From Telopea speciosissima (lineage: Eukaryota > Streptophyta > Magnoliopsida > Proteales > Proteaceae), in assembly GCF_018873765.1 (NCBI RefSeq), contig NC_057918.1:7882862-7946861 (forward strand): a DNA stretch of 64,000 nt, given 5' to 3'. The notes below the pieces were generated by a model that had not been told where the DNA came from, made no database searches, and worked only from the letters and a program-made list of their open reading frames with translations. Of this stretch, positions 39,601-49,557 are shown one piece after another (the first letter of the stretch is position 1; each line of letters opens with the position of its first letter). Position numbers and translations under genes: made by a program.

Positions 39601-42600
39601 TTGTTGCGGCTGCTTCTGCATGTGCTTGTCAGTGGTGACTCACTTCTAAGTGTGCTTGTTGTTGGTGACTCTCTTCCTTACCTGGAGTACTTCTTGGACT
39701 AGTAACGATGTTTGATATTACTACTGCATCAACTAGAATTGAAGGGATGAATTGTGGTGATTTTTCTTTATTCCCTATAAGCTCCATCAAACTAGATGGG
39801 AGTAATTATTTAATGTGGTCTCGTTCGTGCTACTTATCTATTGATTCCCGTGGTTATTTCGGGCATCTCATGGGAGAGACTGAGAAGCCTACCACTACCG
39901 GTTCTACTCAGAAGTAGTGGAGTTCAAATAATTCGTTAGTGATGTCATTTCTCATCAACTCTATACAGCTCCATATTGCTCGAGGGTATATTCTTTTGGT
40001 ACTGCTGTAAAATTTGGAAAGCTGCTCAGGATACCTAGTCCCAGGTAGGGAATGATGCTCAAGTTTATGAATTGCGCAAGAAAATTCATGAGATGAAGTA
40101 GAAGAAACTCACTTTGTCACAGTGTATTATTTTGAATTACGTAGTTTGTGATAGGAGTTAGACTTTTATGAAGAGTTTCAAGATACTTGTTCTACTGATG
40201 CAACCAACTTTAAGAAACGTGAGAGTAAGCCCCGAGTTTATGATTTTCTGGCTGGTCTTAACATTGAGTATGATCATATTCGTGCTCAAGTTCTGGTCGT
40301 GATCCCTTTCCTTCTTTGGAGCAACCATACTCCCCGATTCAATTGGAGGAAAGCCGTCACACTGGTATGCTACAGCCCCAAAAACCCACTACTCAAGAGC
40401 ACTCCCTCTATTCTGGTATCGGGTCACAACCCCATGGTGGTCTTACTTGTATAGGTGATCGTTCCTCTTCTTATGAATTCTAATAAGGAACCTGTCAAAT
40501 GCGACTATTGTGGTAAGGACCACCATACCAATGAATTTTGTTGGAAGCTTCATGGCCCCCCTGCCAACCCTACTAGGCGGGGCCGTGGTAGAGGTTGTTC
40601 CAATCAGTCTCATGTGCATCACACGGAGGCATCTAACACTACACCTGCCAGTGCTGGTTCTTCTCTTTCTCAGGACGAATGGCTTACACTTCGACGTCTG
40701 ATGACCAAGCTGGAACCGTCCCAGCCTTCTGCCAGTTTTGCTTCTACCATTGTTCCTTCTGACTCCAATCTTGCCTGTTCAGGCATCCCATTTGATGGTC
40801 ATTGTGCGTCAGTCATGTCCCATCCTTGGATCATTGAGTCTAGTTCCACAGTCCACATGACTAGTTCATCAAGTTTATTTTTCAGTATACTCCCTGTTCT
40901 GGTAAAGACAGGGTTCAGGTTGCTGATGGTTCCCTTTCCTCTATTTCTAGGAAGGGTTCCATTCGTTGTTCCCCTTCTTTATCTTTATCTTCAGTTTTAC
41001 ATGTCCCTAATTTTTCGAATAATCTTTTATCCATTAGTAGTATCATTGCCAATTTGAATTGTAAAGTCACCTTCTATCCTTCTCATTGTGTTTTTCAGGA
41101 ACTGGTGATAGGGAGAACGATTGGTTGTGGCAGAGTGCAAAGTGGTCTGTATCTGCTTGAGGATGATCTCTCTTCAGTTTCTACTACTTCTAGTCAAGCT
41201 CATCAGACGAATTCATCTTCCCTTGCTTTATCAGAGTTACTACATTGGCATAGGCGTTTAGGTCATCCCCCCCATGGGGACTTTAGCTAGGGTTTTTCCT
41301 TCTTTATTTCAACAATGTAATTCGACTGACTTTTTTTGTGCGGCTTGCGTTTTAGCCAAACAAACTCAAAATGTTTACCCCAGTTTAAATAATATAAGTG
41401 TCACTCCTTTTACTTTAATTCACTCTAATATACCTGCCCGTTGTGTTTCCATCTCTGGTTACCGTTTGTTTGTAATGATCATTGATTGTCATTCTCGCAC
41501 AACTTGGATCTATCTGATGAGGAATAAAAGTTAGGTTTTCCACTGCTTTCAACCCTTCCACCGCATGCTTTAGACACAGTTCAATGCTAAGACTCAGGTC
41601 CTTGGCAGCGATAATGGCCGGGAATATACGGATGGCTCACTCCAATCATGCCTTGCCACTCACAGTATGATACATCAGACTAATTGTGTTGACACACCTT
41701 CTCAAAATGGTGTGGCTGAACGCAAGAACTGTCACCTTTTGGAAGTTGCCCGTTCCTTGTTATTTTAGATGCACTCAAAGAAGTTGATAAAATTAGAGTA
41801 ATGAAAAAGTTTTGTTGTAGTAGAAATAGTGATGTAGATAGGTTCCTAGGCAAGCAATACAGCTGTAGGAGCCAAAGGAACTAGTCCCACACCACTTAAA
41901 TGGGCCATGGCTCACTGAAGCCACTTAAATGGCTTAAGTCACTTAATGGGCCATTAGGATGGGTGTTTTCTGGTTCATCCAAAACCAGAATCGTGGAGGA
42001 TATTTTGTTAAGTTATTTTATTTCGTTGTAACCTTAGGCTATTAGATAGTTTCTATTTAGGTTTAATAGCTAAGATACTATAGTAACTTGCTGTACAAGT
42101 CCCATTATTTCTTTGCGAGGAACTTCTTTTATTTCACTCATTTCTTATGTTTGGCAATAGCCATTATAAGTTTAAGGGGCCATAGAGTCCTCCTCATGAT
42201 TTGAAGATGAATAAGAAATTGGTTTTGTGACATGGTTGTGAGAAACAGTGAGCTTTAGGTGATAAACCTAGGTTTGTGAGAGACTGACCAAGGCCATAGG
42301 TGAGAGGCCTCGGTCATATTCCCCCCCCCCAACCTTCTCCCTCCTCTTCTTCTCCATACACCTTCCTGTTAGATGCTATTTCTGCACCTGTAACTAATAT
42401 TCAGAGGATTTCAAGGCCATCATACCCTATCCTTATTGCTACTGTTGATACACTTGAAGGAGGTTCTATTGATCCATTAACATAGGCTGTGACTGGAGCA
42501 TAGTTGTCATGGCGCCGCATAGACGTCCAGGCGGATTTTGTGGGGTCTAGGCGGCTGTCGCCTTAGTGGTATTGAACGCCTTGGTCCTTATTTATGCCAA

Positions 42601-45600
42601 ATATCAATTAAGTAAATGTTTTGTTATTTCATTTACTTAAGATATTATTCATAAATAAGAAAATACCCCCCTATTTGAATCCAATAAAAATAGTTAAAAA
42701 ATAAATTCCAAAAGGATAAAAAGTCAACCAGTTCAAGCACAAAAACTAGACTTTCAACAGTAGGTGAAATTTTTAACTTTCTAATCTTGGGGTTTTTCTC
42801 AAATCTAAAAATTCGATAAATCTTAATATGGTAAAACATTGTTAAAACCAAAAGAGCAGTAGAATATTCATTTGTTTTGATATCTAAAACAATAATTTCA
42901 TTCAAAGCGATTTTGACAGCATTTGCGCACACCAAATAAGGTTTGACCGGTACATGACTCCTTCAATATAAATCAGATTTAAACAATCTTAGATTTGTTG
43001 GAAAGCTGGTTTTGTGCTCTACCTAATACAAAAAGTCTCATGTAAAAATAAAATCATTTGACTAGTCCAACTTCTTAGAGAACAAGAACATTTCCCTAAA
43101 TCGATAGCAGTTTAATTACTTATAGATAAGATCATATTTTCTAAGAACTGTATAAACCAAATGTGAGACTAAGTATACCATGACAATGACCAATTCCAAG
43201 AACAGTATAAACCAACTGTATGTTTTGATTGTTTCAAACTGCCAATAGCTTGCTTCTTCAGTTCTGCTATCTTCTAGTTCTATGTTGATTTTTTATAACT
43301 TGATGTGGCTTAATATTGATTTTTTTATGACTTGATGTGGCTTAATATTGATTTTTGATGACTTGATATAGCTTAATGTTGATTTTTTATGACTTGATGA
43401 GGCTTAATGTTGATTTTTTATGATCTAAGGCATATATTGTAACATACTAAAGAATGTTAGAAAAAGGGGGCATAAAAATAACACTTGGGAGCCTTGTCGC
43501 CTAAGCGCTTAGGCACCCCTCCACCGCCTTGGGCTGCCTTGCCACCTTGACAACTATGGGCTGGAGGTTCATAGGTTTCCCTGAGCCACTACCAAATCTG
43601 GATTTCTGGACAGCAAATTTCATGGAGGTTTTCTCCTCATCTAACCATTAGATTGAGTCCAGTTTTTGGTATGTTCTTTCCCTAGCCATAGACTACTTTC
43701 AGTTAAAGTTTCTTGTTCCTCCACTCGTTTGATCTCCCTGAGGTACTAAGTTTCTAATCCTTAACCTTGTCATTTTTTTAATTCCTAGCATAACTCATGT
43801 CTAGCCATGAACAAGGGCTGGAATTTTAGTGTGTTATTCTCTCCTAAGTGCTCCACCTTGGATAGGAAGGGTTCTTCCATCTGAGCCAGTTAGTTACTAT
43901 TTTATTACATCATCTTTTTTATGGGTTTTTGAATCCTCTCTGTTCTGCTGACAGTAGAGAAAAATTTGCTGTTTTGTTCTCCTGTGATTGAGTGTTATGT
44001 TAGAGTTGTGTTCCAGACTTGTGAGTTGTGACTACCCAAAGTATCAAAACTTGCTGTTAGTTTACTGTTTACATAGTTGTCACGGTGTCTAGGCAACCCA
44101 AGGCGTTGGAAGAGGTCCAGAAGTAAGGTGACACCAACAAGGCGTCCAAGGCGCCTGGATGCCAAGGCATCTCCCAGGCGATGCTTTGACAACTATGACT
44201 GTTTGGGTGGTTTCCCAGTTTCTGTTGCAGGAAACATGCGACATAACCTACTGTTGTCAGTATTGGGTGATTCTATTGTGGGTAAGGTTAACAGTTGTCT
44301 ATTAGTGAACTAGCCCTACATTAAGTCGACTATGCAAAGTCCACATATTGAGATTACTTGGTAAATCTAGTGTATGAGAATAGCTTAAGCTGGCTTTTTC
44401 GGTTAATTAGGAATTTCTCTTGCCTCTATCCAATTGGAACCCCTTAGGCCTGGCGTCAATTGTTAATTTGATCCATGGTCCTTACTGCTGCTAAACAAGT
44501 CCCCACTGCTAGTTCTCTAATTTTAGAATTGTTCTTCCTGTTCTCTCATAATAGTTGAGTTCCTAAATTTCCTCTGGTAGATAACAGTTAATATCTTATT
44601 TGTGGAGGAAATCTGTTGAAGCTCATCAACTAACATGAAAAATTAAGCTGTTTTAAAATCTTCAAATCAATGAAACCCAGTGGTCAGTCTCAAAAACCAC
44701 CATGATTGTACCTCTCCAGAATCCTATCCAGGGTCATACAAAATTGATGATACTTTAGTTTTGATACTTCTGAGCATCCCAGTGCACGAGGCTCCCGCTA
44801 CTGCAGGGTCTGGGAGGGGCAAATGTTTGTAGCCTTACCCCCTGCTTCACAGGAGAGGCCGTTTCCAAGATTCAAACCCGCAGCCAACAGGTTGCAAACC
44901 CGCACCCCAACAAATCTCTATCAATGCTTGTTTGACTGGTTTTTGTTATTTTGGGCTTGCTAGAGGGTTCAACCCCAACATATTAGGTATTTTGTTAGGA
45001 GCTTAGCATTCAGTCCTCGAACCACTACAAGTTTTGAGTGAGAGAGGGACAGATGCCAATATATAAATTTCATGAGTGAAGAACAGATCGAGTAGTCTTT
45101 AGCTTGAACTTTAGGGTTCTCTCTGTTATCTCCCAAGTGTTAATCCCACTCAAGTTTAAAAGGCACTCCCTTAAAACCCAGCAATTCTTAGTTGATTGTG
45201 GCGAAAACTAGAAATCCGGAAAGCATTAACATAATCAAGTCACTTTCTGAAAAGTGAGAAGTTTACTTTCTTTCCAGTCTCAATGCCACATTATCCTCAC
45301 TGCTTACAATATAATTTACAATGATAACCACATGGTAGCAACAAGAAATTTCGCGTCAAGCCTTTAACACGTCGAATATTGATTTAGTGAGCACAACTAC
45401 ATAATAACGACTCAAATGAACTCTCCTACCAGAAACCGGGAACGGAATCAAAAGAAAATTAAGGAATTCAACAGAACTCTTAAATTAGAGAGCACACTTA
45501 AAGGGGCAGCACTGAAACTGGTAAAACATATTCCAGAGAGAAAAAACGAAGTGGGCTACCTTGAGCACCGACACGAAGCTCTCAGCCTGTTCAATTTCGG

Positions 45601-45820
45601 AGAAATTACGGGTCCATTGATTCCAATCCCAACCCGAAGAAGAGCTGCTGCAACGGCAAGAAAGCGTAGAAGTACGCAAGTTCCCCCAAATGGGTTTGCG
45701 AAGAACCGAACGCACATAACTCTGATAGCTTCCTTTCTTGACAGAGAAATCAAAACACGAGTGTCTGACCTGGGGCGTCGGAGCTGCGATCCGCACGCCC
45801 CATGCCTGAACAACCACCAT
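27657..45820 (-). CDS. EX2: EXECUTER2-like plastid singlet-oxygen signalling protein
   Basis: The eleven exons are 45820-45560, 36881-36765, 36682-36617, 32110-32004, 31925-31844, 31154-30471, 29579-29453, 29307-29138, 29047-28973, 28599-28507 and 27758-27657. They splice in frame with GT-AG sites to 627 residues; Arabidopsis EX2 is of similar length. Residues 1 to about 60 look like a transit peptide. Next come [15 protein letters not shown], a UVR-like helix pair ([19 protein letters not shown]), SGLVGWW, and an acidic linker with [14 protein letters not shown]. The C-terminal EX domain runs from [14 protein letters not shown] to [12 protein letters not shown]. The Trp of NPRWVDGEL (about 583) matches the one oxidised by singlet oxygen in Arabidopsis EX1/EX2. 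The ATG at 45820 is the first after an in-frame stop. Introns 1 and 3 are inflated by transposons. It resembles EX2 more than EX1 ([15 protein letters not shown]). Confidence 0.95.
27966..28060 (+). mobile_element. tRNA-derived SINE head in EX2 intron 10
   Basis: GGGGGTAGCTCAGTTGGCAA resembles a tRNA 5' end with a pol III A box, and GGTCATGTGTTCAACTC 30 bases on resembles a B box. It ends in CTGGGGGC followed by TATATA and A-rich sequence. It lacks a credible anticodon arm and is followed by an A-rich tail, so a SINE is likelier than a tRNA gene. Confidence 0.6.
29968..30323. mobile_element. TRIM-type miniature LTR element in EX2 intron 6
   Basis: Two direct repeats of about 140 bp (from about 29968 and 30180) share GATGCA, CTCCATG, GGAGTTTA, CGGGTAGTGTGC and TTGGGTTGGAC. 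Between them are a TATCAGAGCAGG motif like a Met-tRNA primer site and a purine-rich ACTAGGGGAAG before the second repeat. It has no coding capacity. This is the layout of a terminal-repeat retrotransposon in miniature. The repeats differ at several positions, so it is not recent. Confidence 0.65.
30352..30513. repeat. 81-bp tandem duplication across EX2 exon 6 / intron 6
   Basis: The block TATTAAATCTGTGCTAATCT with the following exon end occurs twice, 81 bases apart. The upstream copy (30433-30513) holds the last 43 coding bases of exon 6 and the real donor at 30470. The downstream copy (30352-30432) lies in the intron and keeps an intact GTGAGATT donor. Confidence 0.85.
32520..34290 (+). mobile_element. 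LTR-type repeat split by a LINE, EX2 intron 3
   Basis: The segment before the LINE has AGGTTGGGTTATG, TGTTGGGCCTTTGATCC, CCACTTTAATGGGCCT and CATACGGGATTAG. The same blocks recur in order at 61262-61385, inside the gypsy fossil. The part after the LINE (33971 on) continues LTR-like sequence. No coding internal region is attached, so it looks like a solo or truncated LTR of an unassigned family. It is a fossil. Confidence 0.5.
32702..33960 (-). mobile_element. 5'-truncated L1 LINE with inverted 5' end, EX2 intron 3
   Basis: A 10-bp target-site duplication TTATTAAGTG flanks it exactly (32692-32701 and 33961-33970). The left edge is poly-T, so the poly(A) tail marks minus orientation. The minus strand encodes the end of an L1 ORF2, including the zf-RVT region ([42 protein letters not shown]). 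Beyond about 33676 the same sequence returns in reverse: 33349-33629 and 33676-33955 form an inverted repeat of about 280 bp at roughly 97 percent identity with a loop of about 46 bases. A stop after [12 protein letters not shown] ends the frame. This copy cannot move by itself. Confidence 0.85.
34880..36020 (+). mobile_element. Ty1/copia fossil, 3' part, EX2 intron 3
   Basis: The plus strand carries the last part of a copia polyprotein: reverse-transcriptase end (VYVDDI near 34895, LRYFLGIEV), then RNase H with [35 protein letters not shown] and the closing [12 protein letters not shown] polypurine tract (GAGAGGGG) comes next, and an LTR begins near 35829 with TGTTAAATTG. The 5' two thirds are absent. 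It is broken by truncation. The uninterrupted RNase H frame suggests a fairly young insertion. Confidence 0.85.
36040..36265 (-). mobile_element. Partial gypsy-type LTR, EX2 intron 3
   Basis: Blocks CTACCAGCCCCC, GGTTCCATC-like CAGTTCCATCTTGGCTTGG, GTGCCGGTCCAACCA and CTGCATCA match the two LTRs at 59707-60067 and 63446-63824 in the same orientation. It is a truncated fossil ending at a poly-C run (36259-36271). Confidence 0.6.
37490..37660 (+). mobile_element. Au-type SINE copy 3, EX2 intron 1
   Basis: Sense-oriented copy with an A-box-like AGCACAATGGTAAGGTTGC, a B-box GGTCGCAGGTTCGATTC, AGGGTTAAGGCTGC, and the conserved 3' part CCAGAGCCTTGTGCACTGAG, ending in a T run. It is the most complete of the four copies in the window. 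Confidence 0.8.
38069..38975 (+). mobile_element. Ty1/copia fossil, LTR plus gag start
   Basis: An LTR-like segment begins TGTTAAGATGTGG at 38069 and is followed near 38308 by TGGTATCAGAGTGGG, a Met-tRNA primer site. A gag-like start ([20 protein letters not shown]) begins near 38725. The element is cut off by the next LTR at 38977. It is a broken fragment in EX2 intron 1. Confidence 0.65.
38977..41765 (+). mobile_element. Ty1/copia fossil, 5' LTR to integrase
   Basis: A short LTR (38977-39131, from TGTTATTTG to CAATCAACA) is followed by a primer site TGGTATCAGAATGGG. The internal part shows gag ([16 protein letters not shown]), a zinc knuckle ([18 protein letters not shown]), a protease region, gag-pre-integrase ([11 protein letters not shown]) and part of the integrase core ending near NGVAERKN. 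Reverse transcriptase and the 3' LTR are missing. The frame is broken in several places, and this is an old insertion. It sits directly against the previous copia fragment. Confidence 0.8.
41870..42310 (+). mobile_element. Probable LTR fragment, EX2 intron 1
   Basis: Repeated TTAAATGGGCC / CACTTAATGGGCC blocks, then a T/A-rich promoter-like part and GAGGCCTCGG resemble the layout of the LTR-type repeats at 32520 and 61262. No coding sequence or matching partner was found. Low confidence. Confidence 0.35.
42499..43558. mobile_element. hAT-like non-autonomous element, 1.06 kb, EX2 intron 1
   Basis: The ends are CATAGTTGTCA and its exact complement TGACAACTATG, with GC-rich subterminal GGCG/CGCC blocks. 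The flanks GACTGGAG (42491-42498) and GGCTGGAG (43559-43566) are an 8-bp target-site duplication with one change, as expected for hAT. The middle is AT-rich with no transposase. A tandem repeat lies at 43283-43428. Confidence 0.8.
43283..43428. repeat. Minisatellite inside the hAT-like element
   Basis: About four and a half tandem copies of a unit of roughly 32 bases share GTTGATTTTT and GACTTGATGTGGCTTAAT. Confidence 0.8.
44072..44197. mobile_element. hAT-like MITE, 126 bp, EX2 intron 1
   Basis: The ends CATAGTTGTCACGG and CTTTGACAACTATG belong to the same family as the element at 42499-43558. It is flanked by ACTGTTTA (44064-44071) and ACTGTTTG (44198-44205), an 8-bp duplication with one change. 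It is a short deletion derivative. Confidence 0.85.
44765..44925 (-). mobile_element. Au-type SINE copy 4, EX2 intron 1
   Basis: The plus strand shows CCCAGTGCACGAGGCTCCCG, CTACTGCAGGGTCTGGG, AGCCTTACCCCCTGC and AGATTCAAACCCGCAGCC, the complement of a nearly full Au SINE. Confidence 0.8.
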
Positions 45821-45983
45821 CTCTATCTCCTTTTTGACCCCTTTCCTTACCCTTCCGAGAATTTAGATCGGATTTATTTGAAACAGGTAAACACCGCGAA
45901 GGTCATATAGTGGCATATACCAGACCAGCAGATAAACATTATCCAATATTTATGTTTTGTGCCATTAAGATTGAAGACAAAGG
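45821..45983 (-). promoter_or_regulatory. EX2 proximal promoter and leader
   Basis: Only about 163 bases separate the EX2 start codon from the first inserted element. The minus strand has a TATA-like CTATATGAC near 45902-45910 and an ATTGGAT (CCAAT-type) motif further upstream. An in-frame stop lies about 40 bases before the ATG. Confidence 0.45.
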
Positions 45984-45991
45984 GTCACAGG

Positions 45992-46598
45992 TAAGGGTGT
46001 CAAAACCAAATCGGAACTGTTTATCAAAATCGAACCGAACCGTTTAAATCGAAATCGACAAATCATCTAGTTAAATGGTCCGATTATGGTTTTAGAAATG
46101 ACACCGTTTATTTAACCAGTTTGTTTCAATTTAGACCGATTAATCCAACGATTTCAAACTGTATGATCCAATTAAAATCGATTATAATCAAACCGTTTAA
46201 AAACCTAATAACTATTTTTTTTAAGCAGCAAAAAATCAAAACCTAGCAAGTAGCAACTACTAAGTAGTCACGTTTCTTCATTAATGATTTCCTTTCTCAC
46301 CCAAAAAAAAAAAACTAATAACTTAGTAAACAATAAGTAATAACTATTAACTAATAACTAGATAACTAGTATTAGTAAATAGAGTAGTAAATGTGTATAG
46401 AACCGTCTAACCGAAATCATGTAAAACCGTATAGAACCATTTAATCGAAACTATTTAAAAACCGTTTAACCGAAATCATTTACTAAACGGTCCAGGTTTT
46501 GACTAGGAGACCGGTTTGGTTACAGTTTCTACCCTCAAGTAGTCAAAATCGAATTGAACCGAATTAGTTAACTGAAACTGGACCGTGTAACACCCTTA
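45992..46598. mobile_element. hAT-like element A upstream of EX2
   Basis: It begins TAAGGGTGTCAAAACC and ends GTGTAACACCCTTA, an imperfect inverted pair. It is flanked by GTCACAGG on both sides (45984-45991 and 46599-46606), an 8-bp target-site duplication. The inside is rich in AACCGTTTA and GAACCGAACC motifs and is non-coding. Confidence 0.8.
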
Positions 46599-46606
46599 GT
46601 CACAGG

Positions 46607-47251
46607 TAAAGGTGTCAAAACCTAGCCCAAACCATTACAACCGACTAAAAAAACTTGGATCGAACCGAACCGAGCCTTATTGGATTGGTTATAGATTGGG
46701 GTATGACGGGACCGGCTTAACACCGGATCGCACCGGACCAACCGATAATAAACCAAAAACCGAACCAAATGAAACCGATAAAAAAAACAATAAGTATAAG
46801 ATTATGAATATTTGAATTGATTTCAATATTTGTGAGCAAATTTATGGTTGTAAGGGGAATTGTTACAAATCAATGAGTATGAAGTTTTACCCTCAAAAAA
46901 AAAAAAAAAAAAGAGTATGAAATTATGAAAATAGGGAAATTGATTTATAACAATGCTTCTTCCATTGATCTCTTTTTGAAGTGTGGGACTAATGAAATAT
47001 TTTATGTAGTTGAAAAGAAAAAAAAAAAAAAACAAAATAGGCACAAATCGAATCCAACACGTTTAAAAAAACCCGGTCTTGAACCAAATCCGAACCGCTA
47101 TCAACCCGTTATCACAAATTGAAACGATACGAAGCCAAACCACACTGAAATCGAAAATTCCTTATTAGTTCGGTTTTGGTTTCCCTAAAAGCCACACCAA
47201 CACCAAAAAATCGGCCTGAACCCGAATCGAACTGATCGATTGACACCCCTA
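46607..47251. mobile_element. hAT-like element B upstream of EX2
   Basis: It begins TAAAGGTGTCAAAACC and ends GATTGACACCCCTA. It starts right after the GTCACAGG that closes element A and ends at GTCACAAG (47252-47259). Same family as A, but the interior differs and has two poly-A tracts (46896-46912 and 47018-47032). Confidence 0.8.
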
Positions 47252-48390
47252 GTCACAAGGCAACAAGAGTACAAGACAAAGGCCAAATGCGAAAAATACG
47301 TTTATGCGAAATGTGAGAGCATGGAAGGCCTACATGGCTAATGTGTCTGAGACTACTCTGAGCACAGTTGGATATAAATAGGTATCCATTTATACGAAAT
47401 GGAGGGCCATATAACCCAATCCATCCATCGTTGTCTCAGCTCGTTTTGACATGATCCCAAGCAATATGGAGAAGTTCTCAATGGGGACACGGGTGACGCC
47501 AAGTCATAGTAGGGGAGAAATGATCGCTTCACCCTCATGAAAGATGAAAATCTCACCCTTAAGATGCTAGCATGCATAACCCCTACGTTCACGTTCGATG
47601 CTCCCCAATAATATTTAGCATTATTTATAGCACTCGCAATCTGTATTTGTTTTCTTTGTTTTGAAACAAAAAATTCTAACATAAAACAATAAGACTGCAT
47701 TTGCAAGATAAGAAAAGAAAAAGAAGAAAATGACCACCCCAACCCCCATGAAAAGTGGTAATGACCGTCGTGTACTTGCATTGGCGGCTACACTCCCCTA
47801 TGAAGAACTTTTGTCCCTTTTTTAATTATTTTCATTTATATAAATCGTGATCAGAAATTTTCTCAAAGAGGCGACACTGGAGTATAAAATTGGCACTAGA
47901 GTATAAAATTGGATGCAATGAGAATACTAGAAGTGTTCTTTGGATTTTATGTTTGCCACGCATAAGGGATTTCAATCATTCCTTCTTTTGATTTTTCTTA
48001 TAGAGGAATTTCAATCATTCCTCAATCCTCTATATAGAGAAAGCTTTGCTTGGAAGCGCAAAATGGTCGTTCCAACTATAACAGAAGCGCCAACACGTTG
48101 AGGACTGGTTAAAAGGCAACAATTTTGTGCCTGATGAGGGGGACCGTGGCCTGATTAAGACTGAATCGACCGATCCCAAATGTGATGAGATGCGACTGAT
48201 CAGTTGACAACGAGGAACCTACTGACTCATAGCCCTCCTGTCCCTGTTTATCATCTAGGCTGGTTCAAAAAGTTCAAACTACCCTTTGTTTTTGTTTTTT
48301 TTTTTTTTAAAAAGAACACTAATCAGTCGTATGATTATGTGTCTAGATATAGTAGCACAATACACAAAAAAACCCATTCAACCCTTGCGA

Positions 48391-48450
48391 AATAAAAAAT
48401 CACATTCAAACCAATATCTCTATACGCACTTTCATTGGCCCCCCCCTCAC
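48391..48450. mobile_element. Partial FB2 foldback MITE
   Basis: AAATAAAAAATCACATTC, CTATACGCACTTTCATTGGCC match in order the left side of the FB2 copy at 22400-22460. The right arm is not recognisable. Confidence 0.45.
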
Positions 48451-48786
48451 TAGTGCAAAGACTACACGAGTGATAACATTCTCTTATTAATGAAAAAATT
48501 ATTTCTCTTTACTAGTCTAACCAAACAAACCAACGTCAATTTAGAGTTCGTACTACCTTTTTCACTCGTAAGTTAATTCCCTCTCCCCCCCCCCTGCACC
48601 CCTTTCTTGGTGGCTTCGACTGGTTAATGGTTAAAGGGAAATAAAATCACTTTCAAGAAAAAAAAATTTATATAATTTTCAGATGTAAAATTTAAGGGGA
48701 AAGGTTTCATAGCCGGGGGTGAAAGAAATATTTGCATGTTACACCAATGAGAATTGGAAAAATATATCATAATTATAGGTCTACAT

Positions 48787-49068
48787 TTTTTTTTTTTGGG
48801 CAAAAAGAAGCTTCATTAAACATGAAAACGAAGTACAGCAAGCTTCCTATCCCTTTGGAATAGAGAAGCAAGGATCGAATAAAGGCCAAACAATCCTCTC
48901 TGAAATGGATTGGACCCTCCTAGCAAGGGTGTCTGCTTTACCATTCGCAGCCCTTGAAATAAAATAGAACACACAAGCATCAAAGTAAGTAGCAATGTGC
49001 TTGATATCATCAATAATCGGTCTCACAGTCACAGCCGGTTCTTTTCCCTCATCATGTATCCAAGCCAT
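48787..49068 (-). mobile_element. 5'-truncated L1 LINE end with 16-bp target-site duplication
   Basis: A poly-T start and the flanks AATTATAGGTCTACAT (48771-48786) and AATTACAGGTCTACAT (49069-49084) mark a target-primed insertion. The minus strand encodes the C-terminal RNase H-like end of an L1 (ANGKADTLARRV, then a stop and 3'UTR). Only about 280 bp were inserted. Confidence 0.85.
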
Positions 49069-49371
49069 AATTACAGGTCTACATGATGCTCACATTATCA
49101 CAATAAAAGAGGATATCCCTGTAGGCCAACTGTTTATCATGCGAGATGGCTATATTGAAATCCGCACCAGGGTTACGACTTACGCATACGTCCTTTTTCC
49201 AATAAATATCTTACTCTTCAACTAAGAAGACTTTTATTGTAAAGTAATATAAAATTTAAAGGAAAAAAAACACATGTGATGCGGGATTACAGATTCCAAC
49301 ATGCACCTTCTCACATAATGAAATGTGAGATCCGCAGACTCTCTCTTGTTCAGGACATGGGCCCTATGATG

Positions 49372-49557
49372 ATTTTAATGAGTTTGGATCTGCTACCCAC
49401 ACGGGGATTGGTGGGAACAGATCTGAACCCTCCATGATCTGAAACCTCCATGGGAGTGTGGGACCCACCTCTAGGGTGTAATCCCCACTACCCATGGAAG
49501 GGTCAGATCTATCCCTATCCATCCCCATGTGGGTAGCTGATCTAGATTTGATTTTAA
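49372..49557. mobile_element. Foldback MITE, family FB3
   Basis: The left arm has GGATCTGCTACCCACACGGG and the right arm complements to GATCAGCTACCCACATGGGG. Pairing continues through AGATCTGAACCCTCCATG. The outer bases TTTTAAT/ATTTTAA may include the target site. The element is about 185 bp and non-coding. Confidence 0.65.

Noticed and set aside
47353-47781. 142-codon minus-strand frame between EX2 and SIS3
   Set aside because: No motif, biased composition and no splice context; probably chance or old repeat.
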